The notes beneath the pieces were generated by a model that had not been told where the DNA came from, searched no databases, and worked only from the letters and a program-made list of their open reading frames with translations. Source: Gloeocapsa sp. PCC 73106 (GTDB lineage: Bacteria > Cyanobacteriota > Cyanobacteriia > Cyanobacteriales > Gloeocapsaceae). From it: DNA of 40,208 nt. The translations under genes were made by a program, and so were the position numbers. This document shows, piece after piece, positions 32,775 through 40,208 of this stretch (position 1 is its first letter; the number at the start of each line of letters is the position of its first letter). The stretch lies in contig NZ_ALVY01000195.1 in the NCBI RefSeq assembly GCF_000332035.1, forward strand, positions 1-40,208, read 5' to 3'.

Positions 32775-33095
32775 ATGAGTAAGAAACAATACAATTTAAC
32801 TTGGGCAAAAATAGGTAATGGCTCAGGTTTTCGTCTTAATAGTAGTTTTTTTAAAGATAACCCCCAATTCCAACAAGCAAGTGGCGCTGTTGAAGTCATT
32901 GGACCTGATACCTTGTTAGTGCGTTTGAACCCTCAATCTCCAGAACCATCAGAAGATGAACTAATCCTGAGCTTATTTCTAGATTTTGTGACCAAACAAG
33001 CTTTATTAGCTCCAGAAACTGAGTTAGAAGCCTATACCGAAGCCATGGCAAAGGAAGACGAAGAGTTAATCGCAGGGGTAGAACTTGATAATTAA
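32775..33095 (+). CDS. Putative PrlF/AbrB-like antitoxin of a YhaV-type pair
   Basis: The 106-residue protein starts with an AbrB/MazE-like swapped-hairpin segment (LTWAKIGNGSGFRLNSSFF). An acidic second half follows (SPEPSEDELILSLFLDFV, AKEDEELIAGVELD). It directly precedes and overlaps a YhaV-type toxin gene by 11 bases, the order of known antitoxin-toxin pairs. The 11-bp inverted repeat upstream fits autoregulation by the AbrB-type domain. The assignment to PrlF rests on partner and fold pattern, not on a close match. Confidence 0.65.
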   Translation: MSKKQYNLTWAKIGNGSGFRLNSSFFKDNPQFQQASGAVEVIGPDTLLVRLNPQSPEPSEDELILSLFLDFVTKQALLAPETELEAYTEAMAKEDEELIAGVELDN

Positions 33096-33525
33096 TGGTT
33101 GGCGAATTTACTTCATCAAAAAGCTTTTTGATCAACAGCGTCGCGATTTACAAGCCCAGGTTCGCCAACTAAAACAAATCTTGCCCCCGGAAATATACCG
33201 TACCCATTCTACAGTAAAACTATATGCGGCGATTATGGTCGCTATCAAAGAAAAAATACCCATAGATCCCAGAGCAAGTCATTTTTCCTTAACTGGTGCT
33301 TTGAAAAGATATGGAAGAGTCAAAAAAATGGGATTACCGGAGCGCTATCGTTTATTTTTTCGGGTTTTGGAGACCGAGGAACAAAAAGCAATTTTTATTC
33401 TCTGGTTAGGATATCCACGCAAAGAAGGAGACAAAAATGACTGTTATGAGGTATTCACCAAAATGGTAATGCGGGGTGATTTTCCGGATTCTTTTGACGC
33501 TTTAATCCGAGATAGTGAAGAATAA
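33085..33525 (+). CDS. YhaV-type toxin (ribonuclease, RelE-like)
   Basis: The 146-residue protein starts INGWRIYFIKKLFDQQ, the usual YhaV N-terminus, and has PERYRLFFRV, AIFILWLGYPRKEGDKND and CYEVFTKMV in the second half. YhaV cleaves mRNA and rRNA and is blocked by PrlF. The start is a TTG at 33085, overlapping the antitoxin gene by 11 bases; no in-frame ATG precedes the conserved INGW. The frame is complete, so the pair looks functional. Confidence 0.82.
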   Translation: MIINGWRIYFIKKLFDQQRRDLQAQVRQLKQILPPEIYRTHSTVKLYAAIMVAIKEKIPIDPRASHFSLTGALKRYGRVKKMGLPERYRLFFRVLETEEQKAIFILWLGYPRKEGDKNDCYEVFTKMVMRGDFPDSFDALIRDSEE

Positions 33526-33578
33526 TAACTATAGGGAAATTTGCTGAACGGCGCTGACATTGAACTAGTAAAGTCAGG

Positions 33579-34127
33579 TCATTGCTTCCACTCCCTTAAG
33601 TCTCTAGTAATCGCATAGTAAAAGGTAATGGGTAAAAGAGATACTGTAACCATTTCTTCCTGGTTTGGGTCGATTTGAGCGTAAATCTGATTCTCGTCCC
33701 TGTGAATCTGACCCAAGATTAACTGGTGTAGCCTTTGATTGTATAATTCAATGTTAACTATAGCTGTGGGTTGATCTAGACCATAGTCAGATTTTTGAGT
33801 GGAAGCAACGCTGAAGTTACGGTTACTCTGTGCGGTGACTAATAGATTAATTAAGAACATTACAGATGGAGTTGCTGCAGGTACTTCTTCTGGTTGCTTT
33901 ATAACCCATTGGGGAGGATCATGGGATTGACGTTCAAGTACTATAGTCCTGTTTGAAGTTTCTATGGTGATAGTTTTGATTTCCTCTGGGGTAAAGTGAA
34001 AAAGTAGTCGTTGTTTAGCTTCTAATAGTTGCGACTTTTCTGATTCAACCACCTCAAACCAGTAGACAAAACCCCCTAGAGCGAGTGCGATCGCCAGCCA
34101 AACCCCTGTAGTTTTTTTTAGTTTCAT
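33579..34127 (-). CDS. DUF4340-domain protein with N-terminal membrane anchor
   Basis: The 182-residue protein has one N-terminal hydrophobic helix (residues 9-26) and a DUF4340 region with EEIKTITIETSNRTIVLER, PPQWVIKQP, and DYGLDQPTAIVNIEL. DUF4340 genes regularly follow GldG-like genes in ABC systems of unknown substrate. Here it begins 15 bases after the GldG-like gene on the same strand, consistent with an operon. The role is unknown. Confidence 0.8.
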   Translation of the reverse strand: MKLKKTTGVWLAIALALGGFVYWFEVVESEKSQLLEAKQRLLFHFTPEEIKTITIETSNRTIVLERQSHDPPQWVIKQPEEVPAATPSVMFLINLLVTAQSNRNFSVASTQKSDYGLDQPTAIVNIELYNQRLHQLILGQIHRDENQIYAQIDPNQEEMVTVSLLPITFYYAITRDLREWKQ

Positions 34128-34142
34128 TCTATTTTCACTGTT

Positions 34143-35630
34143 TCACCTCCTGCGCCACCACGTAATTAAAGCAGTAATAAATCCCAGCAGTGGTACTATG
34201 ACTAAAGCAAGCCAACTGAGAAGATTGGAGTGCATTAACGTTAAATTTAGGCGCCGATTTTGGGGTTCTTTGGGACGAATAGACAAAATAGACTCTTCTG
34301 TGTCCCCCAACCATTCTACTGTGTTGAGGAAGACATCCCCATTGAGTTGTTGTGTAAACCAACCATTGGTTACAAAAGTAGAGTTACCGATAATCGCCAG
34401 ACGCGATGAATCGCGAGTTAAAGCAACTCCTATATCTAATGGTCCTTTGATATCTTCTTGGGGATCAAATTCGATATCTTGACTGTCCAATCTTGCTTCT
34501 GCCCAAGTTTGTTCGTCTGTAATCAAAAGAGCTACTGCCTCAACCTCTGGTAAGGTATTAGTACTAATGGGTCTTGCCACAGGATAGATAGAAATACCCT
34601 CCCCAAAGGCTTGAGTAATCGGATGATTGCCATAGTCTGTAACTACAACTGTAGCAGGACCAAGACCAATAAGACTACCTCTACCAGAGACATCAATCAC
34701 GATTCTCTCGTCTAGTTTGACTCCCCAGTCTTGGAGTAGTTTTTCTAATCCCGAATTGGTGTCGGGGTCAATCATCAATAATAATTTACCTTTGTTTTCA
34801 AGATAGGTTTTAATCGCTTTGGTTTCACCCTCTAATAGCGCTCTTTTAGGGCTGACAATGATAATTACTCCCGTATCTTCTGGTATTTTGGCTACTTTGG
34901 CTAAATTTAAGGGTTGAACCCGATATCCTTTAGCTTCTAAGCTATCAACCGCTTCGGATAAACCTGCTTCGACGGCGTTTAATTCGGTTTCTCCATGTCC
35001 TTGTAGAAAGTAAAGTGTTCTTGGTGAGCGATCGCTTTGTATAGCTTGAATAGCGCTAGTGAGTTTAGCTTCTGACAGGGGTTCAATCTCGGTAATTCTC
35101 TGAATTAACCTTTTTTTGCCCTGATACTCCATATGTACCTCCCCTGGGCTCTGAATTTCGAATTTTTTTGCCAGTTGAATTTCAATTTCTGGATCTACAA
35201 ATGTAAAATTAAACTGAGGATTATAGCGACGATAGTTTTTCAGTAATTCCTGAGCTCCGGGATTGATTTGCTCTTGAAACACCCAAACTTTCAGAGGTCC
35301 CTTCAAATTGGCGACGATCGCTTGAGATTGAGGTGAAAGAGTAAACAATTGATTTTCTGTCAAATCGACTCTTACATCATGACGGACTGCTAGAAAGTTT
35401 AGTAATCCCAGAATTAGCATAAAAGCTAAGGTAGTAATAATCGTGTTGGTTCCTACTACGATGGAGCGCTTGCGCCAAAACTGACCACCCCTAGGGAGAC
35501 AGACTAATAATAAGCCGATCGCCAACAAACTGATGGGAATGGGTAGCCATAACTGGGAGATTAAACCAGCGATTAAACCTACGATTGATACTAGAAAGCC
35601 AACTATGTATAGAAGTTTTAAATATTTCAT
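34143..35630 (-). CDS. GldG-like ABC-system auxiliary membrane protein
   Basis: The 495-residue protein has two or three N-terminal membrane helices (including LGLLNFLAVRHDVRVDLTENQ just after one), a large extracytoplasmic domain resembling GldG/IFT52 folds (LYFLQGHGE, VIIIVSPKRALLEGETKAI), and one C-terminal helix followed by WWRRR. In Bacteroidetes GldG acts with GldA and GldF in gliding; cyanobacterial homologues have unknown substrates. A GldF-like permease lies on the + strand at 39093. No ATPase is in the window. Confidence 0.82.
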   Translation of the reverse strand: MKYLKLLYIVGFLVSIVGLIAGLISQLWLPIPISLLAIGLLLVCLPRGGQFWRKRSIVVGTNTIITTLAFMLILGLLNFLAVRHDVRVDLTENQLFTLSPQSQAIVANLKGPLKVWVFQEQINPGAQELLKNYRRYNPQFNFTFVDPEIEIQLAKKFEIQSPGEVHMEYQGKKRLIQRITEIEPLSEAKLTSAIQAIQSDRSPRTLYFLQGHGETELNAVEAGLSEAVDSLEAKGYRVQPLNLAKVAKIPEDTGVIIIVSPKRALLEGETKAIKTYLENKGKLLLMIDPDTNSGLEKLLQDWGVKLDERIVIDVSGRGSLIGLGPATVVVTDYGNHPITQAFGEGISIYPVARPISTNTLPEVEAVALLITDEQTWAEARLDSQDIEFDPQEDIKGPLDIGVALTRDSSRLAIIGNSTFVTNGWFTQQLNGDVFLNTVEWLGDTEESILSIRPKEPQNRRLNLTLMHSNLLSWLALVIVPLLGFITALITWWRRR

Positions 35631-35638
35631 ATCTAGAT

Positions 35639-35677
35639 AAAAATAAGAGCTATAACTTATTTTGGTTATAACTCTTA
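35639..35677 (-). terminator. Rho-independent terminator candidate on the minus strand
   Basis: TAAGAG-C-TATAAC at 35644-35656 pairs with GTTATA-A-CTCTTA at 35665-35677 around an 8-base loop. On the minus strand five T follow the stem (35643-35639). It ends the upstream membrane-protein gene just before the GldG-like gene. Confidence 0.6.
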
Positions 35678-35698
35678 ATATTAATAGATAATACCTTT

Positions 35699-36199
35699 TT
35701 AATCACTAGTCATTTCTTGTTCATAGCAGTAACGCAGTAAAAATATACAAGCAAATAACTTAAACAGATCTAAAAACCAATAACTTTGGTGTAAATAAAC
35801 CATCATTGGCGACATGAGCGGCTCTACCTCAAAAACATTAAGAGATAAACCTAAACCACTCATTTGGGGTGTTAGTAAATAGGTATCTATCAGGGCAATT
35901 AACAACAGAGCGATCGCCATAAGTATGGACCAAGCATCAAATTTTTGACTCAAATGACGGAAACTTAAAATTCCTGTAAGAATAATCGCTGCGCAGACGA
36001 TTTCTAGATGGTTAAATATTCCAAAAAGTACGTAACCTGCGCTAGCAAAACCTGATTGACTCATCATGCCCGCTGACGATAAACTAGGTATAACTAGCAA
36101 GTCCAATATAGTAATTCCACTTAGCCAAAAAGCAATAGTTATAATTACAATCGCCGACCAACTAATAAAATTAAAGTCTCGTTTAGAAATAGTACTCAT
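35699..36199 (-). CDS. Four-helix membrane protein of unknown function, possibly DUF4149-like
   Basis: The 166-residue protein shows four hydrophobic helices (about residues 13-35, 50-78, 88-110 and 133-160). The spacing and the small N-terminal FWLSGITILDLLVIPSL motif recall DUF4149-type proteins, but I am not sure. No enzyme motif is present. It is separated from pyrE by ~70 bases and from the GldG-like gene by a terminator, so it is probably its own transcript. Confidence 0.6.
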   Translation of the reverse strand: MSTISKRDFNFISWSAIVIITIAFWLSGITILDLLVIPSLSSAGMMSQSGFASAGYVLFGIFNHLEIVCAAIILTGILSFRHLSQKFDAWSILMAIALLLIALIDTYLLTPQMSGLGLSLNVFEVEPLMSPMMVYLHQSYWFLDLFKLFACIFLLRYCYEQEMTSD

Positions 36200-36270
36200 A
36201 CAACAACCTCAGCTTGTTATCTCAACTATTAAGTTTAACTCATATATTCTTGAGTTAATATCAATAAATA

Positions 36271-36879
36271 TTAAGTTGCTTTAGCCTTGTTTTGAATCTC
36301 AGCCAAGGAAAAGATCGCGCGAAACTTGAGACCTTGAGCTTGATAAAACTGTTCTCCTCCTTGCTCGCGATCAATTAGGGCGATAATTTCTGGTACTTGA
36401 TAGCCGACAGCTTCTAAACGTTCTACCGCTTGCATAGCAGAACGACCCGTTGTCACCACATCCTCTAGAACCACAACTTGAGCACCTGGTTTTAGTTCTG
36501 GTCCTTCTATATAAGCTTTGGTTCCGTGTCCTTTCGCCTCTTTACGGACGATCAAAGCGGGTATGGGTCGATTTTCTAAAGCTGAAACCACGCTTACCGC
36601 AGTAACCAAAGGATCTGCACCCAGGGTTAAACCAGCTACTGCATCCGTATTCTCGGGAAGCAGAGAAAACAGCAAACGACCGATAACTAAGGCTCCTTCC
36701 GCTCTTAGAGCTACTTCTTTCCCATTGATGTAGTAGGAACTGCTCTGTCCTGAAGATAGGACAAAATCGCCCTCGCGATAGGCGTATACACAAAATAAAT
36801 CTAGCAGGATTTCGCGTAATTGCGTCAAAGACGCGCCAGGGATTAAAACACTTAAATTGGATGCTATTTTTGTTTTCAT
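36271..36879 (-). CDS. pyrE: Orotate phosphoribosyltransferase PyrE
   Basis: The 202-residue protein has the type I PRTase PRPP motif VVVLEDVVTTGRSAMQAVE and the upstream segments YYINGKEVALR, AGLTLGADPLVTAV and ALIVRKEAKGHGT typical of OPRTase. It joins orotate with PRPP to give OMP in pyrimidine synthesis. Length is normal. The gene is divergent from the secreted protein at 36928. Confidence 0.94.
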   Translation of the reverse strand: MKTKIASNLSVLIPGASLTQLREILLDLFCVYAYREGDFVLSSGQSSSYYINGKEVALRAEGALVIGRLLFSLLPENTDAVAGLTLGADPLVTAVSVVSALENRPIPALIVRKEAKGHGTKAYIEGPELKPGAQVVVLEDVVTTGRSAMQAVERLEAVGYQVPEIIALIDREQGGEQFYQAQGLKFRAIFSLAEIQNKAKAT

Positions 36880-36927
36880 CTAAGATATTCAGCTACAATT
36901 ATCTCAATAACATTTTTAGGAAAAAGT

Positions 36928-37305
36928 ATGGGTAACCTAAAATTTACTTCCTTTTTAACACTAATAGCTTTTTTAAGTTTTACCACTCTTGCTTATCCCG
37001 CTAAAGCTGACGAAACGACACCAGGGTATGAATCAGTTCCCGAATTGTTCCTTCGCGCTTCTACACACAAATCTGGGGACTTTTTCAGAAGTGTTTCTTT
37101 AAAGGGTCAGTTGAATCTGATTCTTGGCTTTAATCAGTTTCCAGAAAATCAAATTACCAGAGATGCGAAACTTATAAATATTCTTAGCCAGGACTTTCAA
37201 AGACACATGGTTGGTGAAGATCGTCTACGGACGAGGGATATAGCCAACCCTTTCCAAAGCTCTCTGAATGAAAATCCTTCTTATTTAGGACCACTGACAC
37301 CTTAG
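36928..37305 (+). CDS. Secreted small protein of unknown function
   Basis: The 125-residue protein has a clear signal peptide: a basic start, hydrophobic core (FLTLIAFLSFTTLA), and AKA before DETTPG at about residues 26-28. The mature part is ~97 residues, without cysteine and without repeats or a motif I recognise. It includes RASTHKSGDFFRSVSLKGQ. It should be in the periplasm, thylakoid lumen or outside. Function unknown. Confidence 0.65.
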   Translation: MGNLKFTSFLTLIAFLSFTTLAYPAKADETTPGYESVPELFLRASTHKSGDFFRSVSLKGQLNLILGFNQFPENQITRDAKLINILSQDFQRHMVGEDRLRTRDIANPFQSSLNENPSYLGPLTP

Positions 37306-37319
37306 AAACAATCGGAGGA

Positions 37320-37392
37320 TCCAGGGTGCAGGAGTTGAACCTGCCTTGCACGAATTATGAGTTCGTTGCCTCAACCGCTCGGCCAACCCTGG
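37320..37392 (-). tRNA. tRNA with CAU anticodon, probably tRNA-Ile2
   Basis: On the minus strand a 73-base cloverleaf folds perfectly. The acceptor is CCAGGGT/ACCCTGG with A73 as discriminator. The anticodon stem is ACGAA/TTCGT with loop CTCATAA (anticodon CAT). The T-arm is GCAGG-TTCAACT-CCTGC and the variable loop has 5 bases. The D-arm GGCCGAGCGGTTGAGGC resembles plastid trnI-CAU, so I favour tRNA-Ile with lysidine at position 34 over elongator Met. CCA is not encoded. Confidence 0.85.
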
Positions 37393-37444
37393 AAAATAGA
37401 TTTAAAGACAATCCTTCTTAATAATAGCGCATATTTGACGATTA

Positions 37445-37735
37445 ATGACAATCAAATTTAACTTAACCTTAACTTTGTTGTGGACTTGGCTCGGATTAAT
37501 CTTAGTCGGAGCCACGACAAGCAGTGTATTGGCTCTAAGAATGGGACAAAAATCTCTAGTAGAAGTAGATAAGGCAGAAGTACTACAACATCAGTCGGTA
37601 AAAGTCTTATCAGAGGGCATTAGTCCGAAACTGATTAGAGAAAGTGAAATTTTAATGAAAGTTGAAAATTATAGGCAGATACAGAAAGAAGACTATAATA
37701 ATACAGCAATTGAGGCATTAGACGCCCCCAGATGA
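37445..37735 (+). CDS. Small membrane-anchored or secreted protein coupled to a CorC/HlyC-type gene
   Basis: The 96-residue protein has one N-terminal hydrophobic helix (residues 7-30, LLWTWLGLILVGATTSSVLAL) that could be a signal peptide or an anchor. A charged helical tail follows. I do not recognise a family. The last 4 bases overlap the ATG of the next gene (ATGA), so the two are probably translated together. Confidence 0.55.
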   Translation: MTIKFNLTLTLLWTWLGLILVGATTSSVLALRMGQKSLVEVDKAEVLQHQSVKVLSEGISPKLIRESEILMKVENYRQIQKEDYNNTAIEALDAPR

Positions 37736-39090
37736 GTAAGCAAGATATAGTATTAAGATTGTTCTCAGTACTATTGTTAATCGCTATCAACGCTTTTTTT
37801 GTAACGGCTGAATTCTCCATAGTGTCAGTGAGGCGATCGCGGATCACCCAACTAGTAGAAGCAGGAGATGTTAGAGCTCAAACGGTTCAGTCTCTCCAGA
37901 GAAGTATCGATCGCTTGTTGTCTACGACTCAATTAGGTATTACTCTTTCTAGTCTAGCATTGGGGTGGATCGGCGAAGGAACGATGGCCGTATTGGTTAA
38001 AGCCATGATTAGACAGATACCCTTATCTAGTCTGATGCAAGAGGCGATCGCTCATGGTTTTGCAGTTCCGGTGGCTTTTTTGCTGACGGCTTACTTACAG
38101 ATAGTTTTGGGAGAATTGTTTCCTAAATCCGTAGCTCTATTGTATTCAGAAGAAATAGCTCGAGTTTTAGCAGCACCAAGCTTAGCGATCGCGCGTCTAT
38201 TTAACCCGATCATTTGGATTTTAAATCAATCTACGCGCTTTTTATTGCGCTTAGGAGGAATTAAATACACTGAACAAAGAAGTTCCCATCAAGTCACTCC
38301 CGAAGAATTGAAGCTGATCATTAACACAGCTAGGGAATCTACCGGTTTAGAAGTTAAAGACAGGGAAATATTAGAGAATATCATCGAATTTAGAGAAGTA
38401 CAAGCGATCGAGGTAATGGTTCCCCGAACTCAACTCAAAGCTATTCCTGGGACAGCCACATTTAAAACCTTACTCAATGAGGTAGCAACTACGGGACATT
38501 CTCGTTATCCAATCACAGGAGACTCTCTAGATGATATTCAGGGAATTATCGACTTCAAAGATTTGGCTTTACCCCTAGCAGAAGGAAAACTCACTCCCGA
38601 GAGTACACTAGATCCCTGGATTAAACCGGTTCGCTTTGTAGATGAATCAATCCTGTTGAGTGAATTATTAAAACTAATGCAGCGCTCTAGTGTAAAAATG
38701 GTAATGTTGGTAGATGAGTTCGGTGGTACTTCTGGCTTGATTACTTTACAAGACTTAATTGCTGAGATTATTGGCGATCAACGCCAAAGAGAAACCGATG
38801 CAGAATCAGAGGTACAAATCATCGATGAACAAACTTTTTTAGTTAAAGCCCAGATGAATTTAGAGGATCTTAATGAGTTTTTGGGGTTAGATTTTCCTCT
38901 CACCGATGAATACCAAACTTTAGGAGGGTTTGTTCTCTACCAGTGGCAAAAAATCCCCAACCAGGGAGAAACTCTCAAATATGATAATCTCGAACTAACT
39001 ATTGTTGAAGCTTCAGGACCTCGTTTAAACCTGATCCAGATCCGTCGCTATGCTTTGGGAATTGACCCTGAACCAAGGGACGACTTTTGA
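37732..39090 (+). CDS. Hemolysin/CorC-HlyC family protein (DUF21 membrane domain plus CBS pair)
   Basis: The 452-residue protein has an N-terminal DUF21/CNNM transmembrane domain of about four helices (residues ~1-195, INAFFVTAEFSIVSVRRSRI, VLGELFPKSVAL). A CBS pair follows (~210-335, EVMVPRTQL, GHSRYPI, FGGTSGLITLQDLI). A CorC_HlyC domain closes it (~355-440). CNNM/CorC proteins act in Mg2+ (or Na+/Mg2+) efflux, but substrates in cyanobacteria are not settled. The start overlaps the upstream small gene by 4 bases, and a permease gene follows 2 bases after the stop. Confidence 0.9.
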   Translation: MSKQDIVLRLFSVLLLIAINAFFVTAEFSIVSVRRSRITQLVEAGDVRAQTVQSLQRSIDRLLSTTQLGITLSSLALGWIGEGTMAVLVKAMIRQIPLSSLMQEAIAHGFAVPVAFLLTAYLQIVLGELFPKSVALLYSEEIARVLAAPSLAIARLFNPIIWILNQSTRFLLRLGGIKYTEQRSSHQVTPEELKLIINTARESTGLEVKDREILENIIEFREVQAIEVMVPRTQLKAIPGTATFKTLLNEVATTGHSRYPITGDSLDDIQGIIDFKDLALPLAEGKLTPESTLDPWIKPVRFVDESILLSELLKLMQRSSVKMVMLVDEFGGTSGLITLQDLIAEIIGDQRQRETDAESEVQIIDEQTFLVKAQMNLEDLNEFLGLDFPLTDEYQTLGGFVLYQWQKIPNQGETLKYDNLELTIVEASGPRLNLIQIRRYALGIDPEPRDDF

Positions 39091-39092
39091 TT

Positions 39093-39890
39093 ATGTCCTT
39101 GTTAATTAATATTATTGCCATTTTTCGTAAAGAGTTGTACGGTTATTTTGCCTCTCCCTTAGCTTATAGTGTTGCGGGTATATTTTGGTTAATTTCAGGT
39201 TACTTTTTTATTGTTTTACTTTTTGATGAAGCAGGAATCATACAAGAGGTCGCTAGAAGAGAACAAATGGGTTTAACTTTACCCCCTATCGACGTAGCCT
39301 ACATATTTTTACGAGATTTCTTTACTTTGATGGGCACAATTGTTTTGTTTATTTTACCTATTCTTTCGATGGGTTTATACGCGGAAGAAAAGAAATTAGG
39401 AACTTTGGAACTTTTAGCTACTTCCCCCATCAGTAATTTAGCGATCGCTCTAGGTAAACTTTTAGGGGTATTAACTTTTTTTATTACCTTATTAATACCT
39501 TTAGTAATTTATCAGATAATTGTTTTTAGTCAAGCCAATCCTGCTGTAGAGCCAAGTGTACCCTGTTTAGCTTATTTAGGTTTGATTCTATTGGCGAGCG
39601 CTGTTTTATCTTTAGGGATGTTTATTTCTGCTTTAACTGAAAATAATTTAATCGCTGCACTCTTTACCTTTACCCTGGTATTATTGCTGTGGGTTATCGA
39701 TTTAATCGCTGATAATTTGGGGGGATTGTTGGGAGAAGTCCTGTCTCATTTGTCTCTATTAACACATTACGATAATCTAATCCAGGGCGTTTTCACTACA
39801 AGCAGTCTTTTTCTGTTTCTTAGCTATGTTGTTTTGGGTCTATTTTTAACTACTCAGTGGCTTCAAGCTTTGGGATTTATGCGCGATTAA
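39093..39890 (+). CDS. ABC-2 type permease, GldF-like
   Basis: The 265-residue protein has about six transmembrane helices and the typical ABC-2 turn SMGLYAEEKKLGTLELLATSPIS between the second and third helices (here as parts AEEKKLGTLELL and LLATSPIS). Related permeases (GldF type) work with an ATPase and with GldG and DUF4340 partners. Homologous partners are encoded at 34143-35630 and 33579-34127 on the other strand. I place the start at ATG 39093, two bases after the preceding stop. The substrate is unknown. Confidence 0.85.
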   Translation: MSLLINIIAIFRKELYGYFASPLAYSVAGIFWLISGYFFIVLLFDEAGIIQEVARREQMGLTLPPIDVAYIFLRDFFTLMGTIVLFILPILSMGLYAEEKKLGTLELLATSPISNLAIALGKLLGVLTFFITLLIPLVIYQIIVFSQANPAVEPSVPCLAYLGLILLASAVLSLGMFISALTENNLIAALFTFTLVLLLWVIDLIADNLGGLLGEVLSHLSLLTHYDNLIQGVFTTSSLFLFLSYVVLGLFLTTQWLQALGFMRD

Positions 39891-40208
39891 ATGTGCGCCT
39901 AGCTCTTAAAATAATAGGGTTTAGCCGTCATCTTTGCATTGAGAGCGATCGCACTTTTATCAACTTATTATGAGCGATCGCCCTTTTTAAAGCCTACTAC
40001 ACCTGACGGGGTGACAGGGTGGCTATAAACCTTGTTGATACTGAAGTTTGGCGATTGCGATCGCTAAAAAAATAGTTTAAAAATTTTGCGCTTATTGAGA
40101 ATGAAGGTGTTTGAGAATGACAGGACAAGGACGCCAAAAATTGATTTAAAAGTCAACCCGAGCTAAAAGAAAAAACAATCCGATTTTGTGATAAAAATAA
40201 TCAGATTG
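39891..40208. other. Intergenic region with three HIP1 octamers at the window end
   Basis: GCGATCGC occurs near 39944, 39983 and 40058. The segment CCTGACGGGGTGACAGGGTGGC near 40010 has short direct repeats (GGGTG) but no clear hairpin. I see no gene, tRNA, or terminator here. Confidence 0.5.

Noticed and set aside
34198-34482. 94-codon + strand frame inside the GldG-like gene
   Set aside because: Antisense shadow of a conserved gene, with no motif.

Overview
The window is cyanobacterial chromosome. The HIP1 octamer GCGATCGC recurs throughout genes and spacers. Lineage-typical genes are present: ccmP (carboxysome shell), pipX-pipY, ferredoxin-dependent sulfite reductase, a PatD-like gene and the small RNA Yfr1 in front of trxA. 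The base composition is AT-leaning. CcmP points to a beta-cyanobacterium. I see no heterocyst, nif or photosystem gene that would fix the genus.

Layout. 1-1.34 kb: tail of an RTX-repeat protein, then an MNT/HEPN pair whose HEPN gene carries two in-frame TAG codons. 1.45-6.28 kb: one complete urease cluster ureE-F-G-D-A-B-C, tightly packed on the + strand. 6.3-8.84 kb: thrS, a coupled two-gene module (DUF6888/DUF6887-like), a DUF2442-like gene and a ribbon-helix-helix fragment beside a palindromic scar. 9.07-11.9 kb: pipX-pipY, convergent with and overlapping sir. 12-16.6 kb: pentapeptide-repeat gene, Ctp protease, PlsC-type acyltransferase, ccmP and a coupled pentapeptide-repeat gene. 16.6-18.3 kb is the most accessory-looking stretch: hicA and hicB separated by a hairpin-rich element with the start of an IS607-type recombinase, a 48-aa ORF, a second hairpin-rich segment, a second DUF6888/DUF6887 module and a YgiT-like remnant. 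18.4-24.2 kb: Uma2 gene, then a leftward run of five overlapping genes (oligopeptide-type binding lipoprotein, FtsH-type M41 peptidase without AAA domain, aminotransferase, RimM, MacB/FtsX permease). 24.2-27.5 kb: EamA remnant with heptamer repeats, AraC-OGT protein, TIGR03643 protein, panD, a GST and a PatD-like gene. 27.6-33.5 kb: RelA/SpoT, Yfr1, trxA with a strong terminator, a LOG-family protein, a CHAD protein, and a PrlF/YhaV-type toxin-antitoxin pair behind an 11-bp inverted repeat. 33.6-40.2 kb: DUF4340 and GldG-like proteins, a membrane protein, pyrE, a secreted protein, tRNA(CAU), a CorC/HlyC-type protein and a GldF-like permease.

Functional themes. Nitrogen and carbon metabolism are represented by urease, PipX/PipY and CcmP; sulfur by sir; stringent response by RelA/SpoT. 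Toxin-antitoxin-like or nuclease-like modules are frequent: MNT/HEPN, two DUF6888/6887 pairs, HicBA, PrlF/YhaV, Uma2, and RHH, DUF2442 and YgiT pieces. Several are broken. The best candidates for something undescribed are the duplicated DUF6888/6887 module, the two hairpin-rich segments around hicB, and the Yfr1-like segment upstream of panD. Family assignments rest on motif recognition from the sequence alone; no database search was run.
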